Below are positions 18,476-28,080 of a stretch of DNA of 64,000 nucleotides, piece by piece. Each line of letters begins with the position of its first letter. Within the stretch, counting starts at the first letter, position 1. The stretch spans positions 1 through 64,000 of the forward strand of contig CAVUMI010000004.1 of NCBI GenBank assembly GCA_963742585.1, given 5' to 3'. Both the position numbers and the translations under genes were made by a program. The notes under the pieces were generated by a model. That model did not search any database. It was given only the letters and a program-made list of their open reading frames with translations, and was not told the DNA's origin. This DNA comes from JACDEA01 sp963742585. GTDB taxonomy: Bacteria; Actinomycetota; Acidimicrobiia; Acidimicrobiales; JACDEA01.

Positions 18476-18742
18476 ATGTGCCGGAACATCACGACGTTGC
18501 GAGGTCTGGAGCCGCCCGCTACCGAGGACGAGGTCGAGGCCGCAGCGCGGCAGTACGTCCGGAAAGTCAGCGGTGTGCAGAAGCCGACGGAGGCCACCGC
18601 GGCCGCGTTCGAGGGCGCCGTCGCGCAGGTCACCGCCGCCACCCGAGTCCTGCTCGAGCAGCTGCCACCCCGCAAACAGCCGCCGCCGACCGTCCCGCCG
18701 CTGCGGCGGCCGGAGGTGCGCGCCCGGCTCGGCCTCCCCTAA
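18476..18742 (+). CDS. DUF2277 family protein
   Basis: An 88-residue small conserved protein starting MCRNITTLRGLEPPATEDEV, the diagnostic opening of DUF2277, followed by AARQYVRKVSGVQKP. The tail is proline- and arginine-rich. No function is established for the family. It has no membrane segment. It stands divergent from the ABC permease and 38 bp upstream of an acyl-CoA dehydrogenase, which has its own operator. Confidence 0.85.
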   Translation: MCRNITTLRGLEPPATEDEVEAAARQYVRKVSGVQKPTEATAAAFEGAVAQVTAATRVLLEQLPPRKQPPPTVPPLRRPEVRARLGLP

Positions 18743-18743
18743 A

Positions 18744-18758
18744 CTGACGACCCGTCAG
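18744..18758. promoter_or_regulatory. Inverted-repeat operator upstream of acyl-CoA operon
   Basis: CTGACG-ACC-CGTCAG, a perfect 6-bp inverted repeat inside AAACTGACGACCCGTCAGA, lies 22 bp before the acyl-CoA dehydrogenase start. The form is typical of TetR-family sites and differs from the KstR-like sites elsewhere in this window. Confidence 0.62.
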
Positions 18759-18780
18759 ATTTTCGCTCGCGCGGAGGAAA

Positions 18781-19961
18781 ATGGACTTCGACTTCACCCC
18801 TGAGCAGGTCGCGTTCGTTGATGAGGTCGAGCGGTTCCTCGACGCCAACGACGACCCCGACGTCTTCGATCTCACCCGCGAGAACATGGCGCAGATCGTC
18901 GACACGCCCAAGCGCCGCGAGTTCATGGCCAAGCTGGGCGAGAAGGGTTGGCTCGGGATCACCTGGCCGACCGAGTACGGCGGCCAGGACGGCGACGGCG
19001 TCTACGAGTACCTGCTCAACGAGCGGCTGGCCGGCCGGGGCGGCCCGCAGATCGGCAAGGGCGTCGGGATCATCGGCAAGACGATCCTGCGCCACGGCAG
19101 CGACTTCCTGAAGCGGGAGTTCCTGCCCAAGATCCTGCGCAACGAGGTCGAGTTCGCCGTCGGCTACAGCGAGCCCGAAGCGGGATCCGACGCGGCGTCG
19201 ATGAAGCTCAAGGCGACCCGCGACGGCGAGGGCTGGCGACTCAACGGCCAGAAGACATGGACGACCTCGGCCCACTTCGCCGAGTGGTACTGGGTCGGCG
19301 CCCGCACCGATCCCGACTCGAAGCACCAGGGCATCACGCTCTTCCTCGTGCCGCTCGACCAGCCCGGCATCACCATCAACGGGATCTGGACGATGGGCGA
19401 CGAGCGCACCAACGACGTGTTCTTCGACGACGTGTGGGTGTCGGACGACTACGTGGTCGGCGAGCTGAACCGCGGCTTCCAGTACATCTCCGAAGCGCTC
19501 GACCTCGAGCGCTTCACCATGTTCACCTTCTCCCCCATCGAGCAACGACTCGACCTGCTGTGCGAGTACGTGCGCACTGCGACTGTCGACGACGAGCCGC
19601 TCAAGGACGACCCGGTCATCCGCCAGCGGATCGCCCAGCTCGGCGACGCAGGGCGAGGTGGCCCGCGTCCTCGGCCTCCGTTTCCTCAACGCGTCGATGA
19701 AGGGCGGCGCGGCGCCGACCACCGAGTCGAGCGAGTACAAGCTCTACGCCACCGAGCTGTCCAAGCGGCTTGGCCAGCGCGTCGATGGACATCGGCGGAC
19801 CGGGCACGCAGCTGCGGGTGCACACCGAAGACGCCCCCATGAAGGGCCGGGCCGAGTCGACGTACCGCTACACCGTCATCGACACCATCGGCGGCGGCGC
19901 CTCCGAGATCCAGAAGAACATCATCGCCCGCCGCAAACTCGGCCTCCCCAAGAACTTCTAG
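18781..19961 (+). CDS. Acyl-CoA dehydrogenase, large-subunit type (two frameshifts)
   Basis: About 392 residues with GCGGAGGA before the ATG. The N-terminal two thirds are in one frame (MDFDFTPEQVAFVDEVERFL, GWLGITWPTEYGGQ, YSEPEAGSDAASMKLKATR, NGQKTWTTSAHFAEWYW). The frame then shifts near 19640 (EVARVLGLRFLNASMKGG in the next frame) and again near 19775 (MDIGGPGTQLRVH, then IGGGASEIQKNIIARR at the FAD-binding end). All expected blocks of the fold survive. It introduces a flavin-linked double bond into an acyl-CoA thioester. With the second, shorter dehydrogenase at 23292 it may form a heteromeric enzyme of the ChsE1/ChsE2 kind (inference from operon content). Confidence 0.85.
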
Positions 19962-19964
19962 TGC

Positions 19965-20088
19965 GTCTCCAAGTTGCAGAATTGGAACCAGCGGCCTCCA
20001 AGATCGCTCACACGAGCGATTTGTCGGACTTTCGGAGCCGGTCTTCCGCACTTGGAGGCGGTTCGTTACACAACTGCAACTTGGAGAC
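19965..20088. repeat. Nested inverted-repeat element, 124 bp
   Basis: Outer arms GTCTCCAAGTTGCAG (19965-19979) and its perfect complement (20074-20088) enclose a second pair GCCTCCAAG/CTTGGAGGC, which encloses a third hairpin ATCGCTC-ACAC-GAGCGAT. It occupies the whole gap between the acyl-CoA dehydrogenase and CoA transferase genes, both on the plus strand. It could be a structured RNA element, an internal terminator or attenuator, or a miniature mobile element. Confidence 0.6.
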
Positions 20089-20100
20089 TGGCGTCACGTG

Positions 20101-21113
20101 ATGCTTGACGGGATCCGGGTGCTCGACCTGTCAAGTGTGGGGCCTGCGTCGAGGGCGTCGCGGTGGCTGGCTGACTACGGCGCGCGGGTGACCAAGGTGA
20201 AGCCGAGGGACGCCGGACGCCAGATCACGCCCCCGGCGTACGCGTACAGCGCGCATCGCGGGATGGACGATGTCGCGTTCGACCTGCCGAGCGAGGCCGA
20301 CGCGTTCCTCGATCTTGCCGCCGAGCGTCGACGTGATCATCGAGAGCTTCCGACCCGGCGTCGTCGACCGGCTCGGCGTCGGGTACGACGCGGTCAACGC
20401 CCGCAACCCGCGGCATCGTCTACTGCTCGACGACGGGGTACGGCCAGACCGGGCCGCGCGCGCAGTGGGCCGGCCACGACCTCAACTATCTCGCGGTCGG
20501 CGGCTACCTCCACACGTCGGGGCCCGGCGACGGTCTGCCGGGCGCCACAATCGCCGACAGCGCGGGCGGCGGCATGCACGCGGTGATGTCGATCCTGGCC
20601 GCGCTCGTGCAGCGAGCGACTCACGGGCGAGGGCGCCTACCTCGACGTCTCGGTCGCCGACGGCGTGCTCGCCCTCATGGCGCTGAACGTCGACGAGTAC
20701 CTCGCCGTCGGCACCGAGCCGGGGCCCGGCCACGGCATCCTCACCGGCCGCTACGCGTGCTACGGCATGCTATCGACTGCGTGACGGCAAGTGGCTGACC
20801 GTGGCGGCCATCGAGCCGAAGTTCTGGGCCAACCTGTGCCAGCGCACTCGGGCTCGACCGTTGGACCGACCACCAGACCGACGACGAGTTGCAGGACATG
20901 ATCCGCGAGGAGATGGCCGCGTCGTTCCGCACCCGGCCGCGCGACGAGTGGGTCGACGAGCTGGGCCCGGCCGACACATGCGTGGCGCCGGTGCTCGCCG
21001 ATCCCCGAGGTCGTCGCCGACGAGCAGTTCGCGGCCCGAGGCGCCTTCGTCGACGCGCCCGACGGCGAGTTCCGCCAGGTCGGCCACCTGCTGGCGGGAA
21101 GCGCCGTACGTGA
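20101..21113 (+). CDS. CaiB/BaiF family CoA transferase (several frameshifts)
   Basis: Class III CoA transferase, about 330 residues, spread over three frames with at least six single-base shifts. Pieces in order: MLDGIRVLDLSSVGPASRAS, GARVTKVKPRDAG, VDVIIESFRPGVVDRLGVGY, GGGMHAVMSILAALVQ, then FWANLCQ and MIREEMAASFRTRPRDEWVD, and a last piece reading PDGEFRQVGHLLAG. Every piece matches the family, so this is a gene with indels and not an old pseudogene. The N-terminal SSVGPASRASRWLADYGARV resembles the short CoA transferases of cholate and steroid catabolism clusters. Its stop overlaps the YcaQ start (GTGA). Confidence 0.78.
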
Positions 21114-22279
21114 CCGTCGAACTCTCCGCGCTGGAGGCGAAGCGCATCGCGCTCACCGCGCAGGGCTTCGCCGAACGACGCCCGGCCAAGCCCGGCATGG
21201 CCGCCCTGCGCAAGTGATCAAGCGACTGCACGTCTCTCCAGCTCGATCCGATCAACGTCGTCGCCCGTGCGCAGTACATGCCGGCGTTCTCCCGGCTTGG
21301 GTCCGTACAACACCGCCCATCTCGACAAGCTCGCCTACGACGAGCGTCGCGCTGTTCGAGTACATCGGTCACGCCGCCGCACTGGTTGCCACCGAGCTGC
21401 ACCCGCTCATGCGATGGCGGATGGAGGAGTCGACGCCAGCGAGAAGTGGGTGCCGGCGTATCTCGCCGAGGCGCTCGACGAGGTCCGTGAGCGCGGCGCC
21501 CCTCACGCCGGGCGACCTTCGTTCCAGCGCCGGTACGAGAAGGTCGCCGGACAGCTGGGGCGGCAGCTACGGCAAAGTCGGCTCTGCGCCGCCTGGCCTG
21601 GACGGGGCCGTCACCGTCGCCGGCCGCCGCGGCATCGAACAGATCTACGACCTGACCGAGCGGGTGATCCCGGCCGATGTCCTCGCCCACCCGACGCCGG
21701 ATCGCCGACGACGCCAAATGCGAGCTGCTGCTGCGCGCCGCCCGGGCCCTCGGCGTTGGCACGGCCAAGGACCTGGGCGACTACTTCCTGATGCGCAACA
21801 TCGGCCCGCATTGCTCAAGCGACTCGTGCACGACGGCCGCCTGATTGACCGCCGACGTGAAGGGCTGGACGCAGGCCCGCGTATCTACATCCGGAGGCCA
21901 AGGCCCGGGCCATCGACAGCCGCGCATCGTCTCGCCCTTCGACTCGCTGATCTGGACCCGCGACCGCGTGCCGCGGCTGTTCGGCTTCGACTACACGGAT
22001 CGAGATCTACGTCCCGGCGCGCAAGCGGAAGTACGGCTACTACGTGTACCCGTTCCTCATGGGCGAGGACTTGGTCGCGCGGGTCGACCTCAAGGCCGAC
22101 CGCAAGCGCTCGACGTTGCTCGTGCAGGGCGCGTTCGCCGAAGCCGACCGCGTCGACCGATGCAGATCGCGCCGGCGCTGGCGGCCGAACTCCACGCGAT
22201 GGCCCGCTGGCTCGGCGTCGACAACGTCGTCGTGAAACGCAACGGCGACCTGGCCGCGGCACTCAGGAAGGCGGCATGA
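21110..22279 (+). CDS. YcaQ-like winged-helix protein (several frameshifts)
   Basis: About 390 residues in pieces. The GTG at 21110 begins VTVELSALEAKRIALTAQGF, the typical start of the crosslink-repair DNA glycosylase YcaQ family (formerly DUF1006). Then come LDPINVVARAQYMPAFSRLG, FEYIGHAAALVATELHPLMR, WTGAVTVAGRR-like and ERVIPADVLAHPTP segments, SPFDSLIWTRDRVPRLFGFD, and the end IAPALAAELHAMARWLGVDN. Characterised members unhook DNA interstrand crosslinks. At least five shifts. It overlaps genes on both sides (GTGA, ATGA) although its role is unrelated to acyl-CoA catabolism. The catalytic QxQ/QxD site reads LDPINVV here, with the first Gln not certain because of a shift. Confidence 0.76.
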
Positions 22280-22800
22280 CCGATCGCATAGGCGAGAAGC
22301 AGTACGAGGTCACCGGCGAGTTCCCGGTCGAGCGCGGCTACATATGGACGAGCTGCGCGTCGGTCGAGAACGGCAACCCGCTCTTCTGGGACGACGACGT
22401 TGCCGTCGAGCTGACCGGTGGACCGATCGCGCCGCCGTCGATGCTGTCGGTGTGGTTCCGTCCCCACCACTGGGCGCCGGGCCGCACCGAGCAGGCGCTG
22501 CCGCTTCAGGTGCACTTCGACCTCAAGGAGCAGTACGGCTTGCCCGAAGCGGTGATGACCGACAACACGATCGTGTTCTACGAGCCGATACGACCAGGCG
22601 ACGTGATCACCAGCGCCCAGGTGCTGAAGTCGGTGAGCGAGGAGAAGACCACCAAGCTGGGCACCGGCCGCTTCTGGGTGATCGACGTCGAGTACACCAA
22701 CCAGAAGGGCGACCTCGTGGGCGTCGAGTCCTACACCGGGTTCGGGTACATGAGGGAGGCGGAGGCGGAGACGGAACCGATCCCGGGGACGCGGCGATGA
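22276..22800 (+). CDS. MaoC-like dehydratase, N-terminal FAS1-like type
   Basis: A 174-residue hot-dog-fold protein with intact frame, starting MTDRIGEKQYEVTGEFPVER. Blocks GPIAPPSMLSVWFRPHHWAP, LPLQVHFDLKEQYGLPEAVM and VFYEPIRPGDVITSAQVLKS are typical of the non-catalytic or FAS1-like N-terminal half of two-part enoyl-CoA hydratases. It overlaps the next gene (ATGA), which supplies the second hot-dog. The pair probably forms a heteromeric hydratase acting after the acyl-CoA dehydrogenases, similar to ChsH1/ChsH2 of actinobacterial steroid side-chain degradation (inference from order and domain type). Confidence 0.82.
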   Translation: MTDRIGEKQYEVTGEFPVERGYIWTSCASVENGNPLFWDDDVAVELTGGPIAPPSMLSVWFRPHHWAPGRTEQALPLQVHFDLKEQYGLPEAVMTDNTIVFYEPIRPGDVITSAQVLKSVSEEKTTKLGTGRFWVIDVEYTNQKGDLVGVESYTGFGYMREAEAETEPIPGTRR

Positions 22801-23250
22801 CCGTGGCCGGCGACACCCTGCCCGTTCTCGAATACGACGTCACCGCGACGACGGTCGTGCTGGGCGCCCTGGCGTCGCGCGACTGGCGGCCCATGCATCA
22901 CGATCACGACTTCGCCGTCAACCGCAACGGCACCAAGGACATCTTCATGAACACGCCCAATCTGGCGGCGTGGTTCGAGCGCTACATCACCGACTGGACG
23001 GGCCCCAAAGGCCGCCTCGGCCGCATCACGTTCCGCATCCGCGACTCGATCTTCCCCGGCAACGTCGATGCGTTTCGCGGGGACGGTGACCGGCACCGAA
23101 GTCGACGACGGCGGGTGCAGCTGGGTATCGCTCGAGATCGAACTGCACGCCGACGACCGGCTGGCCACCACGTGCACCGCGCGGGTCGCCATCCCGGCAG
23201 ACGACAACGACAACCCGTGGGCCCGCACGGGCGACGACTGGAGACCGTAA
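22797..23250 (+). CDS. MaoC-like hydratase subunit (one frameshift)
   Basis: About 150 residues in two frames joined near 23070. The first part, with TTVVLGALASRDWRPMHHDH, carries the hydratase motif Asp/His region (W-P-MHHDHDFA), and the second reads FAGTVTGTEVDDGGCSWVSL and ends GDDWRP. The R-hydratase Asp-x4-His motif appears as RDWRPMHHDH, so this is the catalytic hot-dog of the pair, with the upstream protein as partner. ATG overlaps the upstream stop. Adds water to an enoyl-CoA. Confidence 0.8.
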
Positions 23251-23291
23251 GCATGCGTGAGACCAAGGCGTAGCCGGAGGCGATCGGGAAG

Positions 23292-24312
23292 ATGGATCTG
23301 AACTTCACCGAAGAGCAGGACCTTCTCCGCGAGACGGTGCGCGGGCTGTGCCAGCGCCATGCCGGTCTCGACGTCGTGCGCCAGCTCGAAGACGACCCCG
23401 TCGGCTACCCGGAGAAGCTCTGGACCGCGCTGGGCGAGACCGGCCTGCTCGACATGAGCGAGCTGTCGACGCTCGACGCGGTCATCGTCTACGAGGAGTT
23501 CGGCCGGGCGCTGTCGCCGTCGCCGCACTTCGCCAGCTCGGTTCTGAGCGCGCGGGTGCTGGGTGAGCCGGGCAGCGAGCGCATCGTGACACCGGCATGG
23601 CTCGAGCCCGAGCGGGGCTTCGGTCCGAAGGGCATCACGCTGCAAGCGGCGAGCCTCACCGGCACCAAGCGTCACGTGCCGTTCGCGGCGGCGGCCGACG
23701 AACTGCTCGTGCTGGCACGCGACGGTGACGACGTCGTCTTCGTGCGGGTCGACCCCAAGGCCGACGGTGTCACGCTGACCCAGCAGAAGACGGTCGCGTC
23801 CGACACGCAGTACCGCGTCGACTTCGACGGCGTCGCACGGCGAGATCGCCGGGCGACACGGGTGGTCAGCGTGGGACGAGGCCATGCACGACGGGATCAT
23901 CCTGCTGGCGGCCCAGGCGGTCGGCGGCGCGCGTTACGCCCTCGACATCACCGTGCAGTACGCCAAGGACCGCCAGCAGTTCGACAAGCCGCTGGGCGCG
24001 TTCCAGGCGCTGGCTCACTACCTCGCCGACGCCGTGACCGCCGTCGACGGCGCCGAGACTCTGGTGTGGGAGGCGGCGTGGGCGCGGGACAACGGACACT
24101 CGATCGCCCGGCTGGCGCCGATGGCCAAGCTGTTCGCTACCCAGACCTACCGTGACGTGACAGCCATGGCCCAGCAGGTGTTCGGCGGCGTCGGCTTCAC
24201 CGTCGACTACGACATCCAGCTCTACTTCCGGCGGGCCAAGCAGCTCCAGATCTCGTGGTGGGACACCCGCTACCTCGAGGAGCTCATCGCCACCGACGTG
24301 CTGGATTCGTGA
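23292..24312 (+). CDS. Acyl-CoA dehydrogenase, short-subunit type (one frameshift)
   Basis: About 340 residues, shorter than usual, as in the second subunit of heteromeric acyl-CoA dehydrogenases. Starts MDLNFTEEQDLLRETVRGLC, continues through FGRALSPSPHFASSVLSARV, and shifts frame near 23835 before MHDGIILLAAQAVGGARYAL, YAKDRQQFDKPLGAFQALAH (the FAD-contact Arg-Gln-Phe) and QQVFGGVGFTVDYDIQLYFR at the end. It completes the operon that starts at 18781. The spacing to the MaoC gene is 41 bp. Confidence 0.84.
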
Positions 24313-24316
24313 GCAC

Positions 24317-24960
24317 GTGATCGGTGTCCTGGCGGCGATGCCGTCGGAGCTCAAGCCGTTCACGCGCGGCAACAAGCACGCGGGCGTCGTTACCGGTGTC
24401 ACCGGTATCGGTATGAAGCGGGCGACCAAGGTCGCACCGAGATGGTCACCGCGAACAAGCTCGATCGCCTGATCATGATCGGCGTCGCCGGCGGGCTGCA
24501 GGGCACGACGATCGGCCAGGTCCTCGTCCCCGAAATCGTCATCGACCGGGCGACCGGCACGCGAGCTGCGGCCCGAGCCGATCGGCGGCCACACTGGCGA
24601 TGGGCCGATTGGCGACCGGCGAGTTCACCGACCGACGAGTGTCGATCGCCGAGCTGGAGGCGCGACGGCGTGGCCGCGCTCGACATGGAGACGTTTGCGG
24701 TCGGCGCGGTGTGCGAAGCCCACGGCGTGCCGTGGTCGGTGTTCCGCGCCATCAGCGACCGGCCCGGCCGACGGGCTGGTCGACGACGCGGTATTCAAGA
24801 TGGCCAAAGCCCGACGGCACGCCGAACATCGGCTGCCGTCGCCCGTTACGTGCTGCCCCGCCCGTGGAAGATCCCGGGGCTGCTGAAGCTGGGCCGCGAC
24901 CTCAACACCGCCACCAGCGCCGCGGCGGCGGCGGCCATCGCGGCAATCGGCGACACGTAG
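24317..24960 (+). CDS. Nucleoside phosphorylase/MTA-SAH nucleosidase-like protein (frameshifts)
   Basis: About 210 residues of the PNP/UDP phosphorylase fold. From GTG: VIGVLAAMPSELKPFTRG, then LDRLIMIGVAGGLQGTTIGQ with the phosphate/ribose loop, and the substrate motif ALDMETFAVGAVCEAHGVPW (the MET and Glu that bind the ribose 2-prime hydroxyl) followed by FRAISDRP. Three or so single-base shifts (near 24430, 24565 and 24775). The end is AAAAAIAAIGDT. Probably salvages adenosine-type nucleosides; the link to the operon is positional only. Confidence 0.72.
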
Positions 24961-24969
24961 GCTTTCGCC

Positions 24970-27567
24970 GTGGCGTTGCCGCGGGGGGTCGTGACGTTCC
25001 TGTTCACCGACATTGAGGGATCAACGCGCCTGTTCACCGAGCTGGGCGACGACTACCTCCCCGTGCTCGACATGCACAACGCGGTCATCCGCGAAGCCTT
25101 GGCCGCGACCGGCGGTTACGAGGTCAAGACCGAGGGCGACGCATTCTTCGCCGCGTTCTCCGATCCCGCCGCCGCTCTCGAGGCCTGTCTTCAGGCGCAA
25201 CGCGGGCTGGCGACCCGCGATTGGCCGCACGGCCAACCGGTCCGGGTGCGGATGGGCATGCATCTGGGTCAGGTGCACGTGGTCGACGACGACTACGTCG
25301 GGTTGCCCGTACATGAGGCAGCCCGCATCGCCGGCGCGGCGCACGGTGGGCAGATACTGGTCTCGGCGGCCGTCGCCGATGCGGTCGAACGCTTACCCGA
25401 AGGTACAGGTTTGCGCGATCTCGGCCGCCATGCCCTCAAGGACTTCCCCGAACCCCGCCCGCTCTTCCAGCTCACCCATGACGCGTTGCCGGCGGCGTTC
25501 CCGCCGCCGCGCACGCTCACTGCGCGCGATCACAACCTCACGACACCGCCGACACCGCTGGTCGGGCGGGACGCCGACCTGATCGACATCCAGACGCTGG
25601 CGGTCGGCGACACCCGCTTGGTGTCGCTCATCGGCCCCGGTGGGATCGGCAAGTCGCGCCTTGCCCTAGAAGCGGCGTGGAGCCTCTTGAGCTGGTTCCC
25701 GAAGGGCGTGTACTTCGTCGAGCTGGCCGCCGTGGCCGCCGGTGAGGACCTGATGGCCACGGTCGCCGCCAACTTGAATCTCGCGGAGCAGCCGGGCGTC
25801 ACTCCCTTCGACGCTGTGGTTGCCCACATGTGCGGCGGTCCGGCGCTCCTGGTGCTCGACAACCTCGAGCAAGTTCTCGAGGGTGTCGTCGTCATCGCCG
25901 AGTTGCTCGCCGCTTGCCCGGACCTCCGCGTGCTGGCGACGAGCCGAGTCCCGTTGCGCCTTCGCGGCGAAGCCATCCTCGACATCGAGCCCCTGGCGAC
26001 AACCGACGCCGTCGAACTGTTCGGGCAGCGCGCGTCGGCGGCGAGCCGTCGCTTTGCGTTGAACGACGAGACGGCCGGGCTCGTAGGCGATATCTGCGCA
26101 ACCCTCGATGGCATCCCGCTGGCGATCGAACTGGCCGCGGCGATGGTCCGGACGATGTCACTGGCCGAGCTCCTGACCGGGCTCGATCGCAGCCTCGACC
26201 TGCTCACCGAGGGCGAGCGCGACCTGCCGGCGCGCCAACAGACGCTGCGCAGCGCGATCGCGTGGAGTGACAATCTGCTAAGCGAAGACGAGCGCTCGGT
26301 GTTCCACACCGCGTCGGTGTTCGCCGGCGGCATGACCGTTGACGCGCTGGCCGCGGTGCACGGCCGACCAGTGGCTGCCGTCCAGCCGCTGGCGCGGGCG
26401 CTGGTGGACCGCAGCCTGATGACCTTCGCCGACGGCCGGTACGCGATGCTCGAGCCGATCCGTCAGTTCGCGGCCGAACGGCTTCACGGCGCGGAGGGCG
26501 CGGGCAATCGCGCCGCCACTGCCCACGCCGCGTGGTTCGTCGACTGGGCGGCACAGATCTCCCCCAGCCTGCTCGGCCACGGTCAGGCCGTCGCACTGAA
26601 CACCCTCGACCGCGAACACGCGAATCTCCGCGCCGCACTGGAACGGGCCGCGCCGGAAATCGCCGTGCAGCTGGCCGCCACCCTCGGGCGCTACTGGCTC
26701 TATCGCGGGCACTGGGACGAGGGCCGGCGCGCCCTCGAGCGCGCGTTGGCGACCGGCCGCGGTAGTCCGAGCGATCGCGCCGGAGCCCGATTGGTCTTGG
26801 GCAACATCGTCCTACAGCAGGGCGACGCCCATGTCGCCCGGCTCCAGCTCGAAGCCGGGCTGGACGATGCCGCCGCCGCCGGTGATCGGGGCGCCGACGC
26901 CGCGATTCGGAACGCCCTTGGCCTCGTGATGCTCTCGGCCAACGACGGCGATACCGCGGCGACCCTGTGGGAAGAAGCGCTCGCCGCGGCCGAAGCAATC
27001 GGCGACCGGCGTCTCGCCGGCTTGGTGCACACCAATCGCGGCCGGTTGGCGTTCATGCGCGGCGACACCGAGAGCGCCGAGCAGGACTGGCTGACCGCCG
27101 CGGCGATCACCGCCCAGCTCGGCGATATCGCCAGCGAAGCCCTGGTGGTGAGCAACCTTGGTCAAGCGGCGTTGCAGCGGGGCGACGCGGCAACCGCCGA
27201 GCTGCACCTGCACCGCGCCGTCGAATTGGCCCGCACCCTTGACGATCGCGGCCGGTTGGCCCGGGCCTCCCTGAACCTGGCCGGTGTGGCGTATCAGCGG
27301 GGCGACGCTGCCGCCGCCGTCGAACTATGCCGCACCGCGCTCGAGCTGGCCGAGGACATCGGCGACGCCGCGCTCACTGCAACGGCGCTGCGCGACCTGA
27401 GCATGCTGTCCGACGACGCCGGAGAGGGTCTGCACCACGCCCGACGCGCCCTGGCCATGTTCACCGCGCTGGGCGATGAGGCCAGCGCGGCGACCTGCGC
27501 GGCGTTCGTCGATGCGTGGAGCGCCGAGTTAACGGGTGACGGTAACGAGCCCGGCGTATTGCGATGA
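24970..27567 (+). CDS. Class III adenylate-cyclase-domain/NB-ARC/TPR regulator
   Basis: An 865-residue, intact cytoplasmic protein. Residues about 5-170: class III nucleotidyl cyclase domain (FLFTDIEGSTRLFTEL with metal Asp, YEVKTEGDAFFAAFSD with second Asp, VHEAARIAGAAHGGQILVSA, where His replaces the usual transition-state Asn). Residues about 195-480: NB-ARC-type ATPase with P-loop LIGPGGIGKSRLALEAAW, Walker B ALLVLDNLEQVLEG and the sensor CPDLRVLATSRVPLRLRGE. From about 580 to the end: tetratricopeptide-like helical repeats rich in Ala/Leu. Such proteins are common in actinobacteria, and their cyclase domains often have low or no activity. It usually acts as a signal-responsive regulator; no DNA-binding domain is visible here. 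It overlaps the convergent gene by 39 bp. Confidence 0.86.
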   Translation: MALPRGVVTFLFTDIEGSTRLFTELGDDYLPVLDMHNAVIREALAATGGYEVKTEGDAFFAAFSDPAAALEACLQAQRGLATRDWPHGQPVRVRMGMHLGQVHVVDDDYVGLPVHEAARIAGAAHGGQILVSAAVADAVERLPEGTGLRDLGRHALKDFPEPRPLFQLTHDALPAAFPPPRTLTARDHNLTTPPTPLVGRDADLIDIQTLAVGDTRLVSLIGPGGIGKSRLALEAAWSLLSWFPKGVYFVELAAVAAGEDLMATVAANLNLAEQPGVTPFDAVVAHMCGGPALLVLDNLEQVLEGVVVIAELLAACPDLRVLATSRVPLRLRGEAILDIEPLATTDAVELFGQRASAASRRFALNDETAGLVGDICATLDGIPLAIELAAAMVRTMSLAELLTGLDRSLDLLTEGERDLPARQQTLRSAIAWSDNLLSEDERSVFHTASVFAGGMTVDALAAVHGRPVAAVQPLARALVDRSLMTFADGRYAMLEPIRQFAAERLHGAEGAGNRAATAHAAWFVDWAAQISPSLLGHGQAVALNTLDREHANLRAALERAAPEIAVQLAATLGRYWLYRGHWDEGRRALERALATGRGSPSDRAGARLVLGNIVLQQGDAHVARLQLEAGLDDAAAAGDRGADAAIRNALGLVMLSANDGDTAATLWEEALAAAEAIGDRRLAGLVHTNRGRLAFMRGDTESAEQDWLTAAAITAQLGDIASEALVVSNLGQAALQRGDAATAELHLHRAVELARTLDDRGRLARASLNLAGVAYQRGDAAAAVELCRTALELAEDIGDAALTATALRDLSMLSDDAGEGLHHARRALAMFTALGDEASAATCAAFVDAWSAELTGDGNEPGVLR

Positions 27568-28002
27568 CGGCGCGGCGAGGCCGGCGCGCACCATCACTCC
27601 GGTGAACTTGTTCACATCCGCCGCGGAGATCGTCATGGCCGCCAACGTGCCACCGAGGGTCACGTTGCCAAAGTAGCTCTCGTAGAAGCTCGGATCGTGC
27701 ACGTACGCCCAGCCCGAGCCCGTGACGGTCTCGTTGGCGCCGACGTTGATCGACGCGCTGATAGCTATGCCGTACACGCCGGCCGTCACTGCGGCCGCGC
27801 CCGGACCGCTGCCCGCGATCACGACGTTGCCGCTGAAGTAGAACGTCGAGAGGTCAGACGGGACAAGACCGAGGCCGCTGATGATGCCGGCCAGCGCGCA
27901 GCCCGGCGGACAGGCGATGCCCGCATCGGCGGGCGCCGGCCGCGCAATGAGTGAAGTGAGCGCGAACGCGCAGACCGCCAGCAGTGAAAAGAACCGTCGC
28001 AC
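27529..28002 (-). CDS. Secreted protein of unknown function
   Basis: About 157 residues starting at GTG (VRRFFSLLAVCAFALTSLIA), chosen because an AGGGGG ribosome-binding site precedes it and it opens a clean Sec signal peptide ending near RPAPADA. The mature part has a Cys pair (GIACPPGCALAGIISGLG) and is rich in Gly, Ala and Thr with beta-like segments (NVVIAGSGPGAAAVTAGVYG). No family recognised. It is tail-to-tail with the cyclase/NB-ARC gene. Similar small secreted proteins with a pair of Cys occur in actinobacteria without known role. Confidence 0.68.
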   Translation of the reverse strand: MRRFFSLLAVCAFALTSLIARPAPADAGIACPPGCALAGIISGLGLVPSDLSTFYFSGNVVIAGSGPGAAAVTAGVYGIAISASINVGANETVTGSGWAYVHDPSFYESYFGNVTLGGTLAAMTISAADVNKFTGVMVRAGLAAPSSQYAGLVTVTR

Positions 28003-28080
28003 GGAATCCCCCTTGAGAACGTTGTGGTGGAGCGTACGTATTCGCTCATCTACGGTCAATCCGAACCACCATGACAGAGG

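Noticed and set aside
20101..24960. Block of pseudogenes under decay
   Set aside because: Breaks are one-base shifts with all catalytic motifs retained and few substitutions or stops, so consensus errors are more likely.
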